Source of the DNA: Pseudomonas sp. Root562
Lineage (GTDB): Bacteria > Pseudomonadota > Gammaproteobacteria > Pseudomonadales > Pseudomonadaceae
Assembly (NCBI RefSeq): GCF_001427125.1
Contig: NZ_LMGK01000006.1
Span: forward strand, 186,717-250,716
DNA: 64,000 bases
Direction of reading: 5' to 3'
Positions 56,282 through 64,000 of the stretch are shown piece by piece. The notes beneath the pieces are model-generated. The model made no database searches. It saw only the letters and a program-made list of their open reading frames with translations, and was not told the DNA's origin. How positions within the stretch are numbered: position 1 is the first letter of the stretch; each line of letters starts with the position of its first letter. A program made the translations under genes and the position numbers.

Positions 56282-56770
56282 ATGCGCAAACTTGACCGTA
56301 CCGATATCGGCATTCTCAACAGCCTTCAAGAGAACGCGCGGATCACCAATGCCGACCTTGCACGCTCGGTCAACCTGTCACCGACACCGTGCTTCAACCG
56401 GGTCAAGGCGATGGAAGAGCTGGGTTTGATTCGCGAGCAAGTGACGTTGCTGGATGCTGATCTGCTGGGGCTGCACGTGAACGTGTTCATTCACGTCAGC
56501 CTGGAGAAGCAGGTGGAGGAGGCCTTGCAGCATTTCGAAGAGGCGATCTCCGACCGCCCGGAGGTGATGGAGTGCTACTTGATGGCCGGCGACCCGGATT
56601 ACTTGATCCGGGTGCTGGTGCCGAGCATTCAATCGCTGGAGCGTTTCATGATGGACTTTCTGACCAAAGTGCCGGGGGTGGCGAACATCCGCTCGAGTTT
56701 TGCGCTCAAGCAAGTGCGCTACAAGACCGCGCTGCCCCTGCCGGCCAACGGCCTGACGCTCGGCGCGTAA
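56282..56770 (+). CDS. bkdR: Lrp-family activator of the bkd operon
   Basis: A 162-residue Lrp/AsnC regulator. The winged helix is at about 1-60 ([40 protein letters not shown]), and the RAM effector domain at about 65-150 ([40 protein letters not shown]). It is divergent from bkdA1, as in P. putida, where BkdR with branched-chain amino acids activates the operon. Confidence 0.95.
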   Translation: MRKLDRTDIGILNSLQENARITNADLARSVNLSPTPCFNRVKAMEELGLIREQVTLLDADLLGLHVNVFIHVSLEKQVEEALQHFEEAISDRPEVMECYLMAGDPDYLIRVLVPSIQSLERFMMDFLTKVPGVANIRSSFALKQVRYKTALPLPANGLTLGA

Positions 56771-56784
56771 AACCAGGGCAAATC

Positions 56785-56852
56785 CGTAGGCGCGAAGCTT
56801 GCTCGCGATAGCGATCTCAAGGGCGCAATCGCGAGCAAGCTTTGCGCCTACA
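56785..56852. repeat. Compact REP hairpin
   Basis: cgtaggcgcgaagcttgctcgcgat and its complement with a short spacer, 15 bases past bkdR and 3 bases before the end of the convergent hydrolase gene. It may serve as a shared transcript end. Confidence 0.85.
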
Positions 56853-56854
56853 GA

Positions 56855-57718
56855 TCAGAGTTGATTGATCGGGATTTTAAGGTACGTCACGCCATTGTCT
56901 TCCGCCGGCGGCAAATTTCCCGCCCGCACATTGACCTGGATTGCCGGTAGCAGCAGCGTCGGCATGCCCAGCGTGGCATCGCGCCGGGTGCGCATCGCAA
57001 CGAATGCCGCCTCATCGATGCCGTCACGCACATGGATGTTGCTTTTGCGTTGTTCGCCGACGGTGGTCATGCAATGCGGTTCGCGGCCCTCGGGCGGGTA
57101 GTCGTGACAGACATACAGGCGCACGCTGGCGGGGAAGGCCAGCAGTTTATGGATCGAAGCGAACATCTGGTTGGCGTTGCCGCCGGGAAAGTCGCAGCGC
57201 GCGGTGCCCACGTCGGGCATGAACAGCGTATCGCCAACCAGAATCACATCGTTGCCGATCAGGTATGCCATGTCCGCCGGGGTATGCCCAGGCACATGCA
57301 GGGCCTTGGCCTTGAGGTTGCCGATGGAAAACGACTCATCCGCAGCGAACAGGTGATCGAACTGCGAGCCGTCGATGCAGAATTGCGGTTCAAGGTTGAA
57401 CAGCGCCTTGAACACGTTCTGCACCTTGCAGATCGACTGGCCGATGGCGATCCGGCCACCCAGTTCCCGGCGCAGATAGGGCGCGGCGGACAAATGATCG
57501 GCGTGGGCGTGGGTTTCCAGTAGCCATTGCACCTGCAGCCGGTGTTCGCGCACGAACGCGATGATCCGGTCGGCCTGCACGGTGGAGGTTCGTCCGGCAG
57601 CGGGGTTGTAGTCGAGCACCGGGTCGACGATTGCGCATTGTCCGCCGTCCGCTTCGTAGATCACGTAACTGTAGGTGGAGGAGGCATCGTCGAAAAAAGC
57701 TTCAATCAGGGCAGGCAT
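56855..57718 (-). CDS. MBL-fold hydrolase, persulfide-dioxygenase-like (Blh type)
   Basis: A 287-residue metallo-beta-lactamase-fold protein. The metal motif THAHADH gives His70, His72, Asp74 and His75. Further ligands are in VPGHTPADMAY and VGDTLFMPDVGTARCDFPGG, and CHDYPPEGREPHCMTTVGEQ is a stretch typical of the Blh/ETHE1-like group. That group oxidises glutathione persulfide or related sulfane sulfur. It is divergent from a TauE/SafE exporter, which fits a sulfide-detoxification pair. Confidence 0.82.
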   Translation of the reverse strand: MPALIEAFFDDASSTYSYVIYEADGGQCAIVDPVLDYNPAAGRTSTVQADRIIAFVREHRLQVQWLLETHAHADHLSAAPYLRRELGGRIAIGQSICKVQNVFKALFNLEPQFCIDGSQFDHLFAADESFSIGNLKAKALHVPGHTPADMAYLIGNDVILVGDTLFMPDVGTARCDFPGGNANQMFASIHKLLAFPASVRLYVCHDYPPEGREPHCMTTVGEQRKSNIHVRDGIDEAAFVAMRTRRDATLGMPTLLLPAIQVNVRAGNLPPAEDNGVTYLKIPINQL

Positions 57719-57862
57719 GAGGATTGTTTCTTGGTGAACAAGTCATGAGGTTAGTTTCATTTTCCCTGCGCTGACCAGCCCCTGCGTCATTTCTGTTATC
57801 GAAAAATCCGGCTGGGCTCTATCCTGTCACGCTATCGATACCGGGCGTTCCCGGCCTTTGTC

Positions 57863-58687
57863 ATGGATTACGAGCGTTCTATGTTGCTGGCGAGTTTTTT
57901 CGGTGTAGTCATGGGTTTGGTGTTGGGTTTGACCGGCGCCGGCGGGGGCATTCTGGCCGTGCCGGCGCTGGTGCTGGGCCTGGGTTGGAGCATGACTACG
58001 GCGGCGCCCGTCGCGTTGTTTGCGGTGGGCAGTGCGGCGGCGGTCGGCGCCATCGACGGCCTGCGTCATGGCCTGGTGCGCTACCGCGCGGCGTTGTTGA
58101 TTGCGGCACTCGGTGCGGTGTTTTCGCCGGTGGGCATCTACTTTGCCCATCAGTTGCCGGAAAAAATCCTGATGGTCCTGTTCAGCCTGCTGATGGTCAT
58201 GGTGGCCGCACGAATGCTGCGCCGTGAGCGCAAGGATCAAGGGCCAAGCGATCACGGTCACGCCAACTGGGGCCAGAAAAACTGCATGCTCGACCAACAG
58301 ACCGGGCGCTTTTCCTGGACCGCCAAATGCACCGCGACCCTCGCCGCGCTAGGTGCGGTGACCGGCGTTGTCTCGGGATTGCTGGGCGTCGGCGGCGGGT
58401 TCCTGATCGTGCCGGCCTTCAAGCAACTGACCGACGTGCAGATGCGCGGGATCGTTGCCACGTCGCTGATGGTGATCAGCCTGATCTCGGCCATCGGCGT
58501 GATCGGTGCTTTCCACGCCGGGGTGCGCATCGATGGCGTGGGCATCGTGTTCATCATCTCAAGCATTGTCGGCATGCTCATCGGCCGCAAACTTAGTGCG
58601 CGGGTGCCGGCGCGGGCGTTGCAGGTGGGGTTTGCCAGTATCTGCCTGGTGGTCGCCGCCTACATGCTGTTCAGCGCCAACGCCTAG
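57863..58687 (+). CDS. TauE/SafE-family sulfite/anion exporter
   Basis: A 274-residue membrane protein with about eight hydrophobic helices in two inverted repeats. The repeat motif appears as GLTGAGGGILAVPALVLG near residue 22 and GLLGVGGGFLIVPAF near residue 174. Family members export sulfite, sulfoacetate or related anions. A polar loop with HGH and a cysteine lies between the halves. An ATG at 57881 is an equally plausible start. Divergent from the persulfide-dioxygenase-like gene. Confidence 0.83.
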   Translation: MDYERSMLLASFFGVVMGLVLGLTGAGGGILAVPALVLGLGWSMTTAAPVALFAVGSAAAVGAIDGLRHGLVRYRAALLIAALGAVFSPVGIYFAHQLPEKILMVLFSLLMVMVAARMLRRERKDQGPSDHGHANWGQKNCMLDQQTGRFSWTAKCTATLAALGAVTGVVSGLLGVGGGFLIVPAFKQLTDVQMRGIVATSLMVISLISAIGVIGAFHAGVRIDGVGIVFIISSIVGMLIGRKLSARVPARALQVGFASICLVVAAYMLFSANA

Positions 58688-58896
58688 CCAGTACCGGTTC
58701 CTGCGAACGCCAGTTGCGTCGGCAGGCCTAAGCCCTAAGTGGCAAGCCTCGCCGACAGGCGGTCTTACGCCGTTGTAGTCACGCGCCGCTGGCCAATCCA
58801 AAGCACCTGAAAACCAGCCCCAAGGCAGCGTATGGCGCCGCCTGTCAGGTTTCGATAATCGCCTCCGACACTTCGTCCCCCGTTTCGGAGCGCCCC

Positions 58897-60081
58897 ATGC
58901 ACAACAATAAGAAATTCACCCAGCGTTTTCTGCCAGCGTTCATTGCCAGCCTGTCCGCGCTCGGCCTGACCCCAGTGGCCGAGGCAGAGATCATGCTGTA
59001 CGACAAAGACCAGACCACATTTTCCACCGACGGTTACATCAACGCCTTTTACGTCAACAGCGATGTGGACCGCGCTGGCGATCAGTACGATCGTCGGCAG
59101 TCGCGGGTGAAGATGGGCTTTCTGCCCAACTACCTGGGGTTCAACATGGGTAAGCAAGTTGACGACCTCAAGCTCGGTGCCCGGGCATCGTTTTGGGTCA
59201 CCATCAACGACAGTGAAACCAACGGCACCGATACCGCCATCGATGTGCGGCAGTTCTATGGAACAGTGGCCAACCCGCAGTGGGGTGAAGTGCTGATCGG
59301 CAAGGACTTCGGACTGTTCGCCCGTTCCAACATCCTGCTCGACGAAATGCTCGCCGGTTACGGTCAGGTCAGCGACACCTTAGGACTGGTGGACGGTGGC
59401 GGGGTGTCGTTCGGCAACATCGGCACCGGCTACCCGTACCCGTTCCCGACGTCGCAGATCACCTATCGCACCCCGGTGATGGACGGTCTGCGCGTGGCGG
59501 TCGGCATCATGGACCCGGTGGACACCAACGACAGCAGCCCGACGGGCAAGGCCTATCAGGAAAACCCGCGCACCGAGAGCGAGATCACCTATCAGTTCGA
59601 CCTGGCCGGTGCAAAGATCTACAGCTGGGTCAACGGCAGCTACCAGACTTCGGACAACACCGATTCGACCGTCGAAACCGTCACCTCCAAAGGGCTCGGT
59701 TATGGCGTGCAGGCGAAGATGGGCGGCCTGTCTCTGACCGGGTCCGGTTTCCAGGCCAAGGGTATCAACCCGTTCTTTACCAACAATGCGGGCGAGCCGA
59801 CCCTGCGCAACGTCGACAGCGACGGCTACTTGATGCAGGGCTCCTACAAACTGGGCAAGAACCGCCTGGCCTTGTCCTACGGCAAGACCAATGACGACGG
59901 CAACGGCGTGGTGGGCAGCGGAGCGGACTACGAGACTCGCGGCATCGCGTTGTTCCATGACGTGAACGACAACCTCAAGCTGGTGGCCGAATACAACCAG
60001 TTCGAAATCAACGGTCACGACACCGATGAACAGAACGAAGACACCGATACTTTTGCGGTGGGTGCGGTGCTGACCTGGTAA
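58897..60081 (+). CDS. Outer-membrane porin
   Basis: A 394-residue protein with a signal peptide of about 30 residues ending VAEA. The body shows alternating amphipathic strands of a general trimeric porin (FSTDGYINAFYVNSDVDRAG, YGTVANPQWGEVLIGKDFGL) and a C-terminal VGAVLTW whose final aromatic residue is the assembly signal. Porins of this type accompany alcohol-oxidation and NosP-NahK regions in Pseudomonas, so a role in uptake of a small alcohol or acid is possible. Confidence 0.88.
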   Translation: MHNNKKFTQRFLPAFIASLSALGLTPVAEAEIMLYDKDQTTFSTDGYINAFYVNSDVDRAGDQYDRRQSRVKMGFLPNYLGFNMGKQVDDLKLGARASFWVTINDSETNGTDTAIDVRQFYGTVANPQWGEVLIGKDFGLFARSNILLDEMLAGYGQVSDTLGLVDGGGVSFGNIGTGYPYPFPTSQITYRTPVMDGLRVAVGIMDPVDTNDSSPTGKAYQENPRTESEITYQFDLAGAKIYSWVNGSYQTSDNTDSTVETVTSKGLGYGVQAKMGGLSLTGSGFQAKGINPFFTNNAGEPTLRNVDSDGYLMQGSYKLGKNRLALSYGKTNDDGNGVVGSGADYETRGIALFHDVNDNLKLVAEYNQFEINGHDTDEQNEDTDTFAVGAVLTW

Positions 60082-60092
60082 CCCCGGCTGGT

Positions 60093-60123
60093 GGCCCTGG
60101 CCGTGCGCATCGCGGCCAGGGCC
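60093..60123 (+). terminator. Hairpin after the porin gene
   Basis: Perfect 10-bp stem ggccctggcc/ggccagggcc with an 11-base loop, 12 bases after the stop. There is no T run. Confidence 0.6.
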
Positions 60124-60233
60124 GCCAACCGTCTCATCCCATCGAAGCGGCTACCCGCTACCCAAGTAGCATTCGTCGCATCGCGCAGACTTCGTACACT
60201 CGTGCCTCATACACGCGCCTGCCGGAGGCGATG

Positions 60234-61391
60234 ATGCAGCAGAGCGAAGGGGTCGTCAGTGCAATGTCCCAGGCCACCGATGCCTTTCAGGTGGCGCAGG
60301 AGCTGGCGCGGCAGTTGTTGCATCCGCACCTGGGGTTCGTGCTGTTTTTCTGTTCAGCCGAGTACGACTTGCAGGCGTTAGGCAAGGCCTTGCAGCAAAG
60401 CTTCGGTGGCATTCGGCTGGCGGGTTGCACCAGCGCCGGAGAAATCACGCCGCTGGGCTACGGACGCAATTGCGTGACGGCGGTGGGCTTCGATCATCGG
60501 CATTTTTCAATCGCGGTGGAGCTGATCGATCAGATGGAGCACTTCAGCCTGATCGACGCCCAGCAAATGGTCGAGCGCCTGGTCAGTGGCTGTCGCAGCA
60601 ATACCCTGGCGCCGATCAAGGGCAACAGTTTTGCCCTGACCCTGCTTGATGGACTGTCCAGCCGTGAAGAAATGGTCCTGGCGGCGCTGAGCGCGGCCTT
60701 GGGCGACATTCCGCATTTTGGTGGTTCGGCCGGCGACGATAACTACCTGACCCATACCCATGTGTACTTCGATGGCGAGTTTTACAGTGGCGCCGCCGTG
60801 GTGGTACTGGTCAATACCTGGCTGGATTTCGAAGTATTCACCACCCACCACGTAATGCCGCGCGCCGAGAAGTTGGTGGTCACGGGGGCCGACAATGCCT
60901 TGCGCCGGGTGTTCGAACTGAATGCCGAACCGGCCGCCGCCGAGTATGCCCGGCATATCGGCGTGCCGGTGGCGCAACTCGATCACCGGGTCTTCGCCGC
61001 GCACCCGCTGGCCGTGCGCATCAATGATCAGTACTACGTGCGGGCCATCCAGCAGGTGCATCCGGACCTGAGCCTGAGTTTCTACTGCGCCGTGGAAAAC
61101 GGCATCGTTCTGACCGCCATGACCCCAGGCCCGATGCTGCCGAACCTGCAAAATCTGTTCGAGGGCTTGCAGGCGCGCCTGGGGGAGTTGCTGTTGACCA
61201 TCGGGTGCGACTGTTTCCTGCGACGCCTGGAGCTCGAAGACGATGGCAGCCTTGAACAGATCGGCAGTTTTTTGCGTGAGCAACGGGTGATGGGTTTCAA
61301 CACCTATGGAGAACAGTTCAATGGCATGCACATCAACCAGACCTTCACCGGCGTTGCCATTGCCCGCGGCCGTGCCCCAGGACATCGCTGA
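60234..61391 (+). CDS. nosP: FIST-domain nitric-oxide sensor
   Basis: A 385-residue cytoplasmic protein with FIST-N (about 30-225) and FIST-C (about 230-370) domains. GGIRLAGCTSAGEITPLGY and FGGSAGDDNYLTHTHVYFDG are typical. NosP of P. aeruginosa is a haem-binding NO sensor that inhibits the adjacent kinase NahK. GGAGG lies five bases before the ATG at 60234 and only two before that at 60231. Its last 71 bases overlap the kinase gene in another frame. Confidence 0.88.
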   Translation: MQQSEGVVSAMSQATDAFQVAQELARQLLHPHLGFVLFFCSAEYDLQALGKALQQSFGGIRLAGCTSAGEITPLGYGRNCVTAVGFDHRHFSIAVELIDQMEHFSLIDAQQMVERLVSGCRSNTLAPIKGNSFALTLLDGLSSREEMVLAALSAALGDIPHFGGSAGDDNYLTHTHVYFDGEFYSGAAVVVLVNTWLDFEVFTTHHVMPRAEKLVVTGADNALRRVFELNAEPAAAEYARHIGVPVAQLDHRVFAAHPLAVRINDQYYVRAIQQVHPDLSLSFYCAVENGIVLTAMTPGPMLPNLQNLFEGLQARLGELLLTIGCDCFLRRLELEDDGSLEQIGSFLREQRVMGFNTYGEQFNGMHINQTFTGVAIARGRAPGHR

Positions 61392-63954
61392 ACTGCAGGC
61401 CGAACTCGCCAGGCTGCGTCTTGAAAACCACAAACTGCAACGCATCAATGGTGCGCTGATTGAGCGGGTCGAATCCGGGGTGACTCGCGGCAATGATCCG
61501 TACGCGGCCTTCCAGCATTCGGTCGTGCTGGCCGAGCAAGTGCGCGAGCGCACCGATGCGCTGAACCAGGCCATGGCCGAACTCAAGGCCGGCAATCATC
61601 TGCTCAGCGAAGCCCGCCTGCGTGCGGAAACGGCGCACCAACACCTGATCGATGCCATCGAAAGCATTTCCGACGCATTTGTGCTGTTCGACGCCGAGCA
61701 GCGCATTGTGCTGTTCAACAGTCGTTTCAAGGCGTTCTGGAGCAAGAGCCGAGTACGAATCAACGCTGGCATGCGCCTGAGCGAGGTCAAGCGCCTGATG
61801 ATGAGCAACGGCCTGTTCACCGAAGAGCCTCGCGGGCATGCCGATGAAAACCTGCTGTATCGCCTGCAGAACGGGCGCTGGCTGCAAGTCAGCGAGCGGC
61901 CGACCCAGGAAGGCGGGCGGGTGATTCTGTTCATCGACATCACCGACGTCAAACTCAGCGAAACCATGCGCCGCGAGCAGGCGGTAGCGCAGAAGTCGCA
62001 TCTATTGCAACGCGCGGTCGACAACCTCTCGCAAGGGGTGGCGATGGTCAGCGCCGAGGGCATTCTGGAGTTATGGAACCGGCGTTTCCTGGAATTGAGC
62101 GGACTGGCACCGGTAGCTGCCCACCGGCCGTTTGCCGAGGTGATTGGCGACAGCGAGTTGACCCTGCTGACCCCGTTCAGCCGCGATGGCAACGGTCGCC
62201 CGATACGCGAATGCGAACAGCGTTTATACGACGGCCGGGTCCTGGAAATCCGCACCCATCCATTGCCGACAGGCGGCTTCGTCAACACCTTTACCGACAT
62301 CACCGAACGCTATCAGCACGCCGAGGCCCTGAGTGAAAGCGAGCGCTGGATCCGCCTGATCACCGATCACGTGCCGGCATTGATCGCCTACCTCAATGCC
62401 GACCTGGTCTACGAGTTCACCAACAAGGTCTACGAAGAATGGTATTGCTGGCCGCGGGGCGTAATGCTCGGCCAGAGCTTGCGCGAAGTGCACAGTGAAC
62501 AGCATTACCAGCGCCTGGAATCCTACGTGGCCAGGGCATTGGCGGGGGAGAGCGTGACCTTCGAGTTTGCTGAAACCAACGTCAACAACCAGGAGCGCTA
62601 CATGCTGCGTTCCTATGTGCCTAACCGTTTGGCCAATGGAGAGGTGGTAGGGATCTTCGTGCTGATTCGCGATATCACAGAGCGCCGCCGCACGGCCGAG
62701 GCGCTGCATCAGGCGTATCAGAACCTTGAGTTGCGGGTGCGCGAGCGCACGGCGGAATTGACCACTCTCAACGATCAATTGTTGCGCGAAATCGGTGAGC
62801 GGCGTCTGGTCGAGTCACGCTTGCGCGAGGCCAAGCAGGAAGCCGAACAGGCCAACCTGTCGAAAACCAAGTTCCTCGCTGCGGTCAGTCACGACCTGCT
62901 GCAACCATTGAACGCCGCACGCCTGTTCACCAGCGCCTTGCTGGAACGGCGCGAGCCGATGGCCAGCGAGATTCTGGTGCGCAACGTGAGCAATTCCCTG
63001 GAAGACGTTGAGAATCTGCTCGGCACCCTGGTGGATATTTCCAAACTCGATGCGGGGGTGATCAAGGCTGACATTGCGCCGTTCGCCCTCAGTGAATTGC
63101 TGGACAACCTGGCCGCCGAGTACACCCAGGTGGCACTCAGTGAAGGCCTGCAACTGCGCTACATCGGCTGTTCGGCGTTGGTGCGCAGCGACATTCAGTT
63201 GCTGGCGCGCATTCTGCGTAACCTGCTGAGCAATGCGATTCGCTACACCAGCAAAGGTCGTGTGGTGCTCGGTTGTCGCCGTCATCGGCAGCGCCTGACG
63301 ATCGAGGTCTGGGACAGCGGCATGGGCATTGCCGAGCATCGTCTGGAGGAGATTTTCCAGGAGTTCAAGCGCGGTGATGTGCAGCGCCCGGACCAGGATC
63401 GCGGTCTGGGCCTGGGTCTGGCGATTGTCGAGAAAATTGCCGGTATCCTCAGCCATCGCATTCAGGTGCGTTCATGGCCTGGCCAGGGCTCGATGTTCTC
63501 GGTCGAAGTGCCAATCAGCGCCACCGCGCCTGCAGCACCGCCGACGTTGCAGATGAGCGAGCCGATGCTTGAGCGCCTGCGGGGGGCACGGATATGGGTG
63601 CTGGACAACGATGCGACCATCTGCGCCGGCATGCGCACGTTGCTGGAAGGGTGGGGATGTCGGGTGGTGACGGCGTTGTCGGAACAGGACCTGGCACGGC
63701 AAACGGACAACTACCACGCCGAGGCCGACCTGCTGATTGCTGATTATCACCTGGACAACGAACTGAACGGCGTCGACGCCGTGGCGCGCATCAATGCCGG
63801 TCGTAAGTCAGCGATCCCGGCGATGATGATCACCGCCAACTACAGCAATGAACTCAAGCAGCAGATCCGCGAACTGGGTCACACGCTGATGCACAAACCG
63901 GTGCGGCCGATGAAGCTGAAGACGGCGATGAGTCATTTGCTCGCAAGGCCATGA
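61321..63954 (+). CDS. nahK: Hybrid sensor histidine kinase of the NahK/ErcS' type
   Basis: An 877-residue soluble kinase. An N-terminal coiled coil (about 20-110) is followed by three PAS-type domains (about 115-225, 235-335, 340-450) and a second coiled coil. The HisKA domain follows with phospho-acceptor His524 (FLAAVSHDLLQP), then an HATPase domain (LLSNAIRYTSKGRVVLG, GLGLGLAIVEKIAG) and a receiver domain with phospho-acceptor Asp808 (DLLIADYHL). No membrane segment. In P. aeruginosa NahK feeds phosphate to HptB and so to the Gac/Rsm and biofilm network under NosP control. The ATG at 61321 has GGAG eight bases upstream; 61306 is the alternative. Confidence 0.9.
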   Translation: MACTSTRPSPALPLPAAVPQDIAELQAELARLRLENHKLQRINGALIERVESGVTRGNDPYAAFQHSVVLAEQVRERTDALNQAMAELKAGNHLLSEARLRAETAHQHLIDAIESISDAFVLFDAEQRIVLFNSRFKAFWSKSRVRINAGMRLSEVKRLMMSNGLFTEEPRGHADENLLYRLQNGRWLQVSERPTQEGGRVILFIDITDVKLSETMRREQAVAQKSHLLQRAVDNLSQGVAMVSAEGILELWNRRFLELSGLAPVAAHRPFAEVIGDSELTLLTPFSRDGNGRPIRECEQRLYDGRVLEIRTHPLPTGGFVNTFTDITERYQHAEALSESERWIRLITDHVPALIAYLNADLVYEFTNKVYEEWYCWPRGVMLGQSLREVHSEQHYQRLESYVARALAGESVTFEFAETNVNNQERYMLRSYVPNRLANGEVVGIFVLIRDITERRRTAEALHQAYQNLELRVRERTAELTTLNDQLLREIGERRLVESRLREAKQEAEQANLSKTKFLAAVSHDLLQPLNAARLFTSALLERREPMASEILVRNVSNSLEDVENLLGTLVDISKLDAGVIKADIAPFALSELLDNLAAEYTQVALSEGLQLRYIGCSALVRSDIQLLARILRNLLSNAIRYTSKGRVVLGCRRHRQRLTIEVWDSGMGIAEHRLEEIFQEFKRGDVQRPDQDRGLGLGLAIVEKIAGILSHRIQVRSWPGQGSMFSVEVPISATAPAAPPTLQMSEPMLERLRGARIWVLDNDATICAGMRTLLEGWGCRVVTALSEQDLARQTDNYHAEADLLIADYHLDNELNGVDAVARINAGRKSAIPAMMITANYSNELKQQIRELGHTLMHKPVRPMKLKTAMSHLLARP

Positions 63955-63972
63955 GCCTGCCGGTGTTTGTGA

Positions 63973-64000
63973 GGGCCTCATCGCTGGCAAGCTGAACTGG
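63973..64000. repeat. REP arm cut by the window end
   Basis: ggcctcatcgctggcaagc matches the arm of the 4473-4564 and 18521-18687 repeats. The partner lies beyond the window. Confidence 0.6.

Overview
The window looks like the chromosome of a Pseudomonas of the P. fluorescens group. The grounds are gene content (branched-chain keto-acid operon with its own E3 and BkdR, NosP-NahK pair, gamma-glutamyl polyamine catabolism genes, cyanase operon), protein sequences that read as Pseudomonas throughout, GC-rich codon use, and about a dozen Pseudomonas-type REP/REPIN palindromes between genes. I see no rRNA, tRNA, CRISPR array, prophage or transposase. The species assignment is an inference from style and not a search result.

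Layout. 0-11 kb: a polyamine uptake and catabolism locus. An ABC transporter (ATPase, two permeases, binding protein) and the hydrolase PuuD lie on the minus strand. The gamma-glutamylpolyamine synthetase, aldehyde dehydrogenase, FAD oxidase and a cupin-type repressor lie on the plus strand. 11-18.5 kb: accessory genes. These are two small secreted proteins (CigR-like and glycine-rich), a winged-helix/TolB-N regulator, two unrecognised minus-strand proteins sharing a 3' hairpin, a periplasmic protein, a small membrane protein, a PhaZ-like hydrolase and a DeoR regulator. 18.7-21.5 kb: a second synthetase-oxidase pair for polyamines. 21.8-31 kb: chromate transporter, MoaA, CAP protein, SleB-type hydrolase, DoxX, a divergent ProA paralogue, and the cynR / cynS-cynT cyanate locus. 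31-35 kb: GNAT, topoisomerase III, DUF427.

34.7-40.4 kb: a LysR-controlled catabolic module (GMC alcohol oxidoreductase, MHS transporter, FMN-dependent 2-hydroxyacid dehydrogenase). 40.4-43.4 kb: AlkC-type DNA glycosylase and a Kef-type antiporter. 43.5-46.5 kb: LysR regulator, ModA-like periplasmic protein and tricarboxylate/H+ symporter, which I read as a trans-aconitate use locus. 46.8-49.5 kb: FKBP isomerase, a protealysin-type M4 protease with its emfourin-type inhibitor, and an SDR. 49.8-56.8 kb: ilvE, the bkdA1-bkdA2-bkdB-lpdV operon and divergent bkdR, which together carry branched-chain amino acids through transamination and oxidative decarboxylation. 56.9-58.7 kb: a persulfide-dioxygenase-like hydrolase divergent from a TauE/SafE exporter. 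58.9-64 kb: a porin, then the nitric-oxide sensor NosP and its hybrid kinase NahK.

No single large undescribed system stands out. The stretches I cannot explain from known families are the 13.4-14.6 kb protein pair, the 11.7 kb glycine-rich gene with its 30-bp inverted repeat, and a decayed reading frame near 31.3 kb. The likely trans-aconitate locus and the protease-inhibitor operon are the best functional leads.
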